Below the pieces are notes generated by a model that had not been told where the DNA came from, did no database searches, and worked only from the letters and a program-made list of their open reading frames with translations. From Plenodomus lindquistii (lineage: Eukaryota > Ascomycota > Dothideomycetes > Pleosporales > Leptosphaeriaceae), in the NCBI GenBank assembly GCA_025504975.1, contig JANUWI010000004.1, forward strand, positions 620,001-684,000: a stretch of 64,000 nt of DNA, written 5' to 3'. The position numbers and the translations under genes were made by a program. Below, one piece after another: positions 58,250-64,000 of the stretch. Positions within the stretch are counted from its first letter, which is position 1. Each line of letters opens with the position of its first letter.

Positions 58250-59215
58250 CTAGGTCTCCATGTCCATGAACAACCACTTGTCGCTCAGTAGCTCATCACC
58301 ATCTGCAAATTCGTCCAAGGTAGTGAGGCTGAAGCCGATCCAACCAAGGTCCTTTGTCAAAGTGTTCCTGGCTGTCGTCTCAGCATGACGGTCAATGCAG
58401 ACAACGAGGCGGTCGCAGGAGAAGTGTTCGACTTCACAGAGTTCGAGGAGGGCCATGAGCCTGTTGTGTATTAGCGATCTTGCTTTCTGTAATTAACTCC
58501 AAACTTACCCAGCCTTGAGATCTCCCACAATGACAGACTGGTCGAAGAAGACAAACATGGCCTTCTCGCCATTCTTGTCCGCCACGAAGCCACGAAATCG
58601 AATGCCGCCCACATAATCCCACATCTCGATCCAGTCGGTGATGGCGCCCTTGCTCTCGAAGTAGCCCATGCCCGCCTCGAGGGACGGCGAGCTCATGGAG
58701 CTGTCGGAGCTGGCGCTGGAATATCTGCGAGCGTCGATGCCGTAGTCGTTGTCGCATCCGGGCATAGCGCTACTATGCATACCCATTACAAGCGAGTCCT
58801 GGCGATACTGGTTCCCCTCACCTAGAAAAACAGACCGTAGTGTCTCGCAGAAGAGTCTCTCACACTCTCCCGTGATGGTGTATGCAGCCGCCCCTCTGCG
58901 CGCCAATCCACCCTTTGTGATGGATGAGTTTCTGGCGGCGAGGGGCGGACTCGAAGGGGGTGATGGTATTCCCTGGACAAGGTCAGCCGTCAATGTCGAG
59001 AAAGAGAGTTGGGCAGCAAAGGGAGACATACCGAGCTGACCTCAGGAACACCACTCGGCCCCGGCAACCCCCGTAGTGGAGTAGTGGAAGCCCTGAAGGC
59101 TCGCCGTCGATGCGTTCACTGCGTAGCAGCTGGCGCGAACGTTGGCCATGGAAGAAGCGTTCGAGTGGACGCTACTATTACTACTACTACGACTACTACT
59201 GTTTCTTAACGCCAT
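58250..59215 (-). CDS. OAZ1: Ornithine decarboxylase antizyme, expressed through +1 ribosomal frameshift
   Basis: Antizyme binds ornithine decarboxylase, sends it to the proteasome without ubiquitin, and blocks polyamine uptake; polyamines induce it by promoting a +1 frameshift. ORF1 starts at the ATG at 59,215 (a second in-frame ATG follows 22 codons later), is Ser/Asn-rich and ends after 57 codons at TCC-TGA. Skipping one T gives GAG-GTC-AGC-TCG, then a 59-nt intron (58,973-59,031). ORF2 continues in exons 58,509-58,972 and 58,250-58,460, for 285 residues in all. ORF2 carries the antizyme core: WIEMWDYVGGIRFRGFVAD, AMFVFFDQSVIVGDLKAG, CDRLVVCIDRHAE, DLGWIGFSLTTLDEFADGDE and the C-terminal SDKWLFMDMET. 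A gene model without the shift would wrongly start ORF2 at an ATG that lies within the intron. Confidence 0.95.
59042..59047 (-). other. Programmed +1 frameshift site (TCC-TGA)
   Basis: On the minus strand the zero-frame reads TGG-TGT-TCC-TGA-GG. UCC followed by the UGA stop is the conserved antizyme shift site, where a slow UGA in the A-site lets the ribosome move one base forward. The downstream +1 frame matches antizyme with no other break. No stimulatory pseudoknot was identified; the intron starts only 12 nt after the shift codon, so any 3' stimulator would be formed after splicing. Confidence 0.93.
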
Positions 59216-60040
59216 AGCTGAGAATTGGCGTTGGGTTGTCCTTGGGTAGAAGAAAGTGCTGTGGTCGAAGGCTGGTCGTCGGAGATATCGGTTCCGGCGG
59301 GTAGCGTGATGCTAGAGGTAATCTGCCACAACTGCGATTTGGGTCGAGGTAACGTCAAAGTAGACGGAGAGTGAACAGTCTGTGAGGCTTGGTGGGCGGT
59401 GTTGGTGCAACTTTGGGCTGCTGGGCTGGCGTTGATCGGTAGTCGTGGGAAAGGCGAAACCAAAGTTCGTGAGGAGTCGAGTTAATACAAAGTGGAGAAA
59501 GCGGGCACGGCCCACTGTCTAGCGCCAGAACCTTCTGCACGTGGGCCCACTGCGCAGCCGCGGCCAACGTCAGCAAAGAGGCGAAATGTCCGCTCGAAGA
59601 TTCTCACCACAGTTGATTCGGGCGGAGGTCCAACTCGGGCATCGCCATTCACGTCTTGCCGCATCACATGTTGAACAAAGCACACATGTATTACTACATA
59701 GCTCAAAGAAATCCTTGCCTTGAACTCCGTAACTTTTCTAATAGCTTCCTCGGCGATTCTATGTCTTCATCGACAATGCCGCCTCGCTAGATTGTAAACA
59801 CATGGCCTTACATGGAGAGAAAAGCAAAGGGGCCGAGAGATCCGTCCTCCTTGCACAGGTCTAAAGAGAAGCCCCAGAGTATGCAAGTCGGATATCTCGT
59901 ACATCTCGCTATGCAGTAACAGAACAGACAAACGTTGAGCGAAAACTAGCGTGGCCGTTGGATGCGACGGCTCCATACAGACTGCAGGAGTCGAGTGCCC
60001 CCTAGATGTGTACAAGCAGACAGGTGCGAAGGAGATCAAT
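59216..60040. promoter_or_regulatory. Antizyme promoter/leader and FPR4 3' region
   Basis: This 825-bp region lies upstream of the antizyme and downstream of the FKBP gene, both on the minus strand. No coding gene is visible. Confidence 0.5.
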
Positions 60041-61759
60041 TTAACCGACAGAAATGCACTTGATGTCGAAGATCAAGTCAGAGTTGGGAGGAATGTCCGG
60101 GGGCGCACCCTTCTTGCCATATGCAAGCGCAGCGGGAATAGTGAGACGACGCTCCGAGCCTGGTGTCATACCGGCGACACCAATGTCCCAGCCCTTGATG
60201 ACTTGCCCGACACCGAGCTTAAATGAGAAGGGCTTGCCCTTCTTGTTGGCTATCGTCTCATCAGCATGTCATATTGGAGTGCCTCGAACATGGAACTCAC
60301 AGTCAAACACCTTGCCGTTCTTCAGCTTGCCAATGTAGCGCATCTCGACACGGTCACCCTTCTTTGCGGCCTTGCCCTTGCCATCCTTCTTGTCGTCGAC
60401 AGTGACTCCGCTGACAACACGGGGGCCCTTGGTAGCCTCCTTCTTGGCCTCTGGCTTGGGCGCCTCGACCTTGGGCGAGCCAGTTGGGCCTTGCTCAAGG
60501 TTCTTGGCGAACTGGACCTTCTTCTTGTCACTGTTGGGGGCCTCAGTCTTATCGGCCTTTGCTGGCTCAGCGCCGGCGACAGCCTGACCGTCATTCTTCT
60601 TCAGCTTCTTGGCAGCCTTCTTGCTGAGCTTCGCATCGCCGTTGGCTTTGCTCATCAGGTCGTCGAGAGTAGCATCATCCTCTGACTCGGCAGCGCGCTT
60701 CTTGTTCTTTTTAGCTGCCTCAACGAGCTTGGGGGCCTCATCCTCTGACTCGACCTCGGTGATACGGGGATCTTGCATGCCATCAAGCTCGTCATCCTCG
60801 GACTCGTCAAGCTCATCAACATCAAGCTCGTCCTCATCAGAGCCAAGGTCATAGCCAAGCTCTTCCAGACCGTCGTCTTCGTCATCCTCGCTGTCATCCT
60901 CCTCGTCTTGGAACGCAATGTAATTACCGGTGACGTAAACATCGTGGGTACCAGAGACGGAAAGGTAGACCTCTTCACCCTCACGGATGGTGATGTCGAG
61001 CGGCTGCTGGTAGTGCTGGGTGGATGTTAGTCTGAAGCCCAAAGTTGCAGCAGAACATGGTGTGACTTACGCTGTCTGGGTTAAGGGTGCAAAGTACGAA
61101 CTCTTCTGGTTCGTCGTCTTCGTCATCTTCGGAATCGTCTTCATCGCTTATGTCCTCATCGGTGACCTTGGCCTTGCCCTTGCCGTTGACGCCGTTTGGC
61201 TTCTTGGCGTCAATGTCCATCTCGTCTTCAAGCTCCTCCTGGAGCTTCTTCTTGATGGCAGCCTGCTTGGCCTTCTTGGACTTGACAGGGTCGCTTGGGC
61301 CGGCGCCGTTGGCCTCGCTCTCGCTGTCGTCAGACATGTCAGAGTCGGCCTCGGGGAGAGCGCCAGCTGCGCGCAGACGAGCAGCAATGGCGTCAATGTC
61401 GCTGTCGTCGATGTCCATGTCGTCGTCGTCGTCATGCTCGTCGTCAAAGTCCATGGGGACGCGGATCAGCTTCAGGGTGGCGCGAAGAGTCTGGTTTTCT
61501 TCGTCAATCTGAGCGGCGGCAGTGGGGTCGATAGCAGCCATGGTGATGCGGAACTGGAGACGGTCAGTGGCTGATGCGCCAATGCTGGCATTGCGCAAGA
61601 GTGCTCGGTGCTGCATAGAGAGACATGTAGAGAGCCAGAGCAGGACCAAGATACGCGCCAACAGAGACTTACAGCAGCAGAAGGGTCGATAGCTGCAAGG
61701 ATGGGGATACCTCCAGCAGGTATCCTGCGCCCGTAGACGCCGGCAGGAACAGAGACCAT
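60041..61759 (-). CDS. FPR4: Nucleolar FKBP-type peptidyl-prolyl isomerase (FPR3/FPR4 type)
   Basis: These proteins isomerise proline bonds, notably in histone H3 tails, and act as histone chaperones in the nucleolus. Exons 61,673-61,759, 61,071-61,553, 60,301-61,015 and 60,041-60,249 join in phase to 497 residues. The N-terminal nucleoplasmin-like domain starts MVSVPAGVYGRRIPAGG and continues through FRITMAAIDP and LNPDS-HYQQPLDITI. Long acidic Asp/Glu tracts (about 70-95, 150-180, 215-245) alternate with Lys-rich stretches (KKAAKKLKK). The C-terminal FKBP domain (about 385-497) has GDRVEMRYIGKLKNGKVFD, FKLGVGQVIKGWDIGVAGM, RRLTIPAALAYGKKG and NSDLIFDIKCISV. The chemistry residues are present, so it should be active. 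The start was chosen from homologous N-terminal layout. Confidence 0.93.
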
Positions 61760-62075
61760 GTCGGCGATGCCTGCGGGAATTGGTCTGGGTGGAGATGGTT
61801 GTGGGCGATGTAGCCGTCTGTGGCGGAGATTGAATGCTCCGAGAAGGGGATTGCGCAAGCAAGCGACGTGGTGCAAGAAGAGAAACGGGCAGGCGCAGAG
61901 GAAAGACTGAAGAGCAACGGCTAGAAAAAAGTCGCGACCGTCTCACCGCTCGGCAGAACCGACGCACCGTCGCACCGACTGGCCCACTTGGCCTTGACGC
62001 GCCCGGACACGCCCACGCGTGCTTGCTCCCCGCCGTGCCGCCGACCAGAGGCATCCACCCCTCGTCGTCGCCACC
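61760..62075. promoter_or_regulatory. Bidirectional promoter region FPR4 / REV1
   Basis: This 316-bp gap lies between two outward-facing start codons. REV1 starts in an optimal CGCCACCATGG context. No specific factor site is claimed. Confidence 0.5.
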
Positions 62076-64000
62076 ATGGGCTCGCGCCTGGAGAAGAACT
62101 CAGACTCGGTCCGCAAGCGCATCGCCAAACACACCTTTGACGGCGAAGATGGCGAGGAATACCAGGGATCCGCCTTTGGGGGCTTCACCGACTACTTCCG
62201 GCGCAAGAAGATCAAGCTGCAGAACCTCGACGCCGACATGCGCGCGCAGGCTGGCGACAAGCCGCCCATCTTCAAAGGCGTCGTGGCGCACGTCAACGGC
62301 TACACGCAGCCGTCGCTCAACGACCTGCACACGCTCATCGTCCAGTATGGCGGCGGCTTCATGCAGTACCTCGACGCCAAGACGACCGTCACCCACATCA
62401 TCGCCAGCAGTCTCACGCCAAAAAAGGTCGTCGAGTTCCGCAGGTACCGCATCGTCAAGCCTGCCTGGGTCGTCGACAGCATCCGCGCCGGCAAGCTGCT
62501 GCCATGGAACGAATACCGCGTCGTCGACCAAGGCGACAAACAGAACGTGCTGGCCTTGAACCACGGCAACGTCACCAGCCGGTCCAACGTCAAAGCTCGG
62601 GGCTATCGCGATCAGACCGACGCCAGCTGGTACACCAGTCAACTCCAAGGCACTCAGGCCGGACCTTCCAGTACGCCCACGCCCGTGAACCACGTACCAT
62701 CCCGCTTCTCGAAACAACGTCTTCCCACCCCAGACGACGACATCGAGGATCTGCCGCTATCGCGTCAGCCAGAATCCGGGCCTCCTCTCCACAAATCTGG
62801 TGGCAGTCACAAAACTCCCAAGTTGGTCACCCCTCCCAAAACCAGTCCTCTCATTGCCGCCCAACACGAGTCCGAGCATGGTCCACGTGATATTGATAAT
62901 GATAATGACCGCGATGAATTCCACGATAGCCTCTACGCTGACCTAACGCCACCCCGTGCGCAACACAATGATCCTGACCATCACGTCCAAGAGGATCTAG
63001 ATACACGCAGCCCGAGAAAGGAATCTCTTGCTCCCAAGGAACGGCCCTTGACCGCCGAGGAACACAATGCCATTCTCCTCCGTGACCCTAAGATCCGCAA
63101 AAGTACAGTCGTAGATCCTCACTTCTTGGAACAATACTATCGCGAATCGCGTCTACATCATTTGTCAACATGGAAGGCTGATCTAAAGTCTCAGCTGCAG
63201 GCCATGGCTAGTGAGAAAAGCTTGTCGCAGAAAGCCAGGCAGAAGCGACCAGCTGGCGCTCGACGTTATGTCTTGCATGTCGACTTTGACAGTTTCTTTG
63301 CAGCAGTCAGCTTGAAAAGGAATCCCGACTTCAGAGACAAGCCCGCAGTAGTTGCACACGGGCAAGGAAGTGGTTCCGAAATCGCCAGCTGCAATTACCC
63401 TGCACGCAAATACGGTATCAAGAATGGTATGTGGATGAAGCGAGCTCTCGAGCTCTACCCGGACTTGAAGATCTTGCCATACGACTTTCCTGCCTATGAA
63501 GAAGCCAGTCGAGCCTTCTACGATGCTATAATCGCTACTGGCGGGCTGGTTCAGAGTGTCAGCGTCGATGAGGCGTTGATCGATGTCTCGAACCTCTGTA
63601 TTGCTCTCGGTGGCAGCGACGGAAGGCAAAAGTCTGAAGGTAGCAACTACCGCGAACAAGCAAAGGCAGACGAGATAGCCCGAGATCTTCGAGAGGAGGT
63701 TTACGCAAAGACAGGCTGCAATGTGTCTGTCGGTATCGGTAGCAACATTTTATTAGCAAAATTAGCTCTTCGCAAAGCCAAGCCTGCCGGCCAACACCAG
63801 GTCAAACCAGAGGATGTACTAGGCTTCGTTGGTGAGCTGCAAGTACAAGATCTTCCTGGTGTCGCGCATTCGATTGGTGGCAAGCTTGAAGAGTTGGGTG
63901 TCAAGTATGTCAAGGACGTCCGTGAACTCACAAAAGAGCGACTTGTTCAAACGCTGGGCCCCAAAACTGGCGAGAAGCTGTACGAGTACGCACGTGGTAT
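62076..64000 (+). CDS. REV1: REV1 translesion DNA polymerase (5' part, runs off the window)
   Basis: Rev1 is a Y-family dCMP transferase and scaffold for polymerase zeta in translesion synthesis. The visible frame is one open exon of 641 codons with no stop before the window end. The N-terminus has EEYQGSAFGGFTDYFRRKKIKLQNL, then a BRCT domain (about 65-155) with FKGVVAHVNGYTQPS and VVKPAW-like core (IVKPAWVVDSI). A linker of disordered Ser/Pro/Asp sequence follows. The palm begins at Tyr398 (YVLHVDFDSFFAAV, metal ligands Asp403 and the DFD pair) and includes CNYPARKYGIKNGMW and the SVDEALID motif (SIDEA equivalent). The helix-hairpin-helix part (LPGVAHSIGGKLEELGV) is just entered. The rest of the little finger, the UBM motifs and the C-terminal scaffold domain lie outside. 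Confidence 0.95.
   Translation, partial: MGSRLEKNSDSVRKRIAKHTFDGEDGEEYQGSAFGGFTDYFRRKKIKLQNLDADMRAQAGDKPPIFKGVVAHVNGYTQPSLNDLHTLIVQYGGGFMQYLDAKTTVTHIIASSLTPKKVVEFRRYRIVKPAWVVDSIRAGKLLPWNEYRVVDQGDKQNVLALNHGNVTSRSNVKARGYRDQTDASWYTSQLQGTQAGPSSTPTPVNHVPSRFSKQRLPTPDDDIEDLPLSRQPESGPPLHKSGGSHKTPKLVTPPKTSPLIAAQHESEHGPRDIDNDNDRDEFHDSLYADLTPPRAQHNDPDHHVQEDLDTRSPRKESLAPKERPLTAEEHNAILLRDPKIRKSTVVDPHFLEQYYRESRLHHLSTWKADLKSQLQAMASEKSLSQKARQKRPAGARRYVLHVDFDSFFAAVSLKRNPDFRDKPAVVAHGQGSGSEIASCNYPARKYGIKNGMWMKRALELYPDLKILPYDFPAYEEASRAFYDAIIATGGLVQSVSVDEALIDVSNLCIALGGSDGRQKSEGSNYREQAKADEIARDLREEVYAKTGCNVSVGIGSNILLAKLALRKAKPAGQHQVKPEDVLGFVGELQVQDLPGVAHSIGGKLEELGVKYVKDVRELTKERLVQTLGPKTGEKLYEYARG

Overview
The window comes from a filamentous ascomycete (Pezizomycotina, most likely a Dothideomycete of the Pleosporales type). 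The protein genes carry short 46-120 nt introns with GTRNGT donors and CTRAC branch sites. The conserved genes match their filamentous-fungal forms. The first 19.4 kb shows the signature of repeat-induced point mutation (RIP): CpA and TpG are almost absent and TpA dominates. No tool was run, so species placement is inference.

Region 1 (1-19,387) is a RIP-degraded, gene-free AT-rich block with internal tandem arrays. Inside it sits an unmutated, GC-normal Fot1/pogo-type DNA transposon (14,222-16,068) with 46-bp perfect terminal inverted repeats, a TA target duplication and a full DD35D transposase. A second, non-autonomous TA-flanked element (16,749-17,486) is only partly RIPed. The block ends abruptly at about 19,387 against an N-terminally truncated, frameshifted phosphoribosyltransferase pseudogene.

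Region 2 (20.7-39.0 kb) is ordinary gene space: an HRP1-like two-RRM hnRNP, divergent from a GYP1-type Rab GAP with a 10-nt microexon; a cyclase-family hydrolase; a small secreted protein built of nine decapeptide repeats; a short-chain dehydrogenase; glucokinase; an unrecognised protein; an Ayg1-type hydrolase; and cytosolic lysyl-tRNA synthetase with a probable GC-AG intron.

Region 3 (39.0-43.3 kb) is a 4.3-kb spacer between KRS1 and WEE1, with simple repeats, a hairpin and possible gene debris.

Region 4 (43.3-64.0 kb) is dense with conserved genes: WEE1 kinase, a tandem DsbA/GST-kappa fusion, listerin (LTN1), XPD/RAD3 helicase, ornithine decarboxylase antizyme with a +1 frameshift site, an FPR3/FPR4-type nucleolar FKBP, and the 5' part of REV1. 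They cover cell-cycle control, ribosome quality control, DNA repair, polyamine homeostasis and chromatin. They are housekeeping neighbours, not a cluster. LTN1/XPD, FPR4/REV1, HRP1/GYP1 and GLK1/33620 are divergent pairs that probably share promoter regions.

Exon structures were derived by hand from splice signals, reading phase and family knowledge, and checked for phase consistency.
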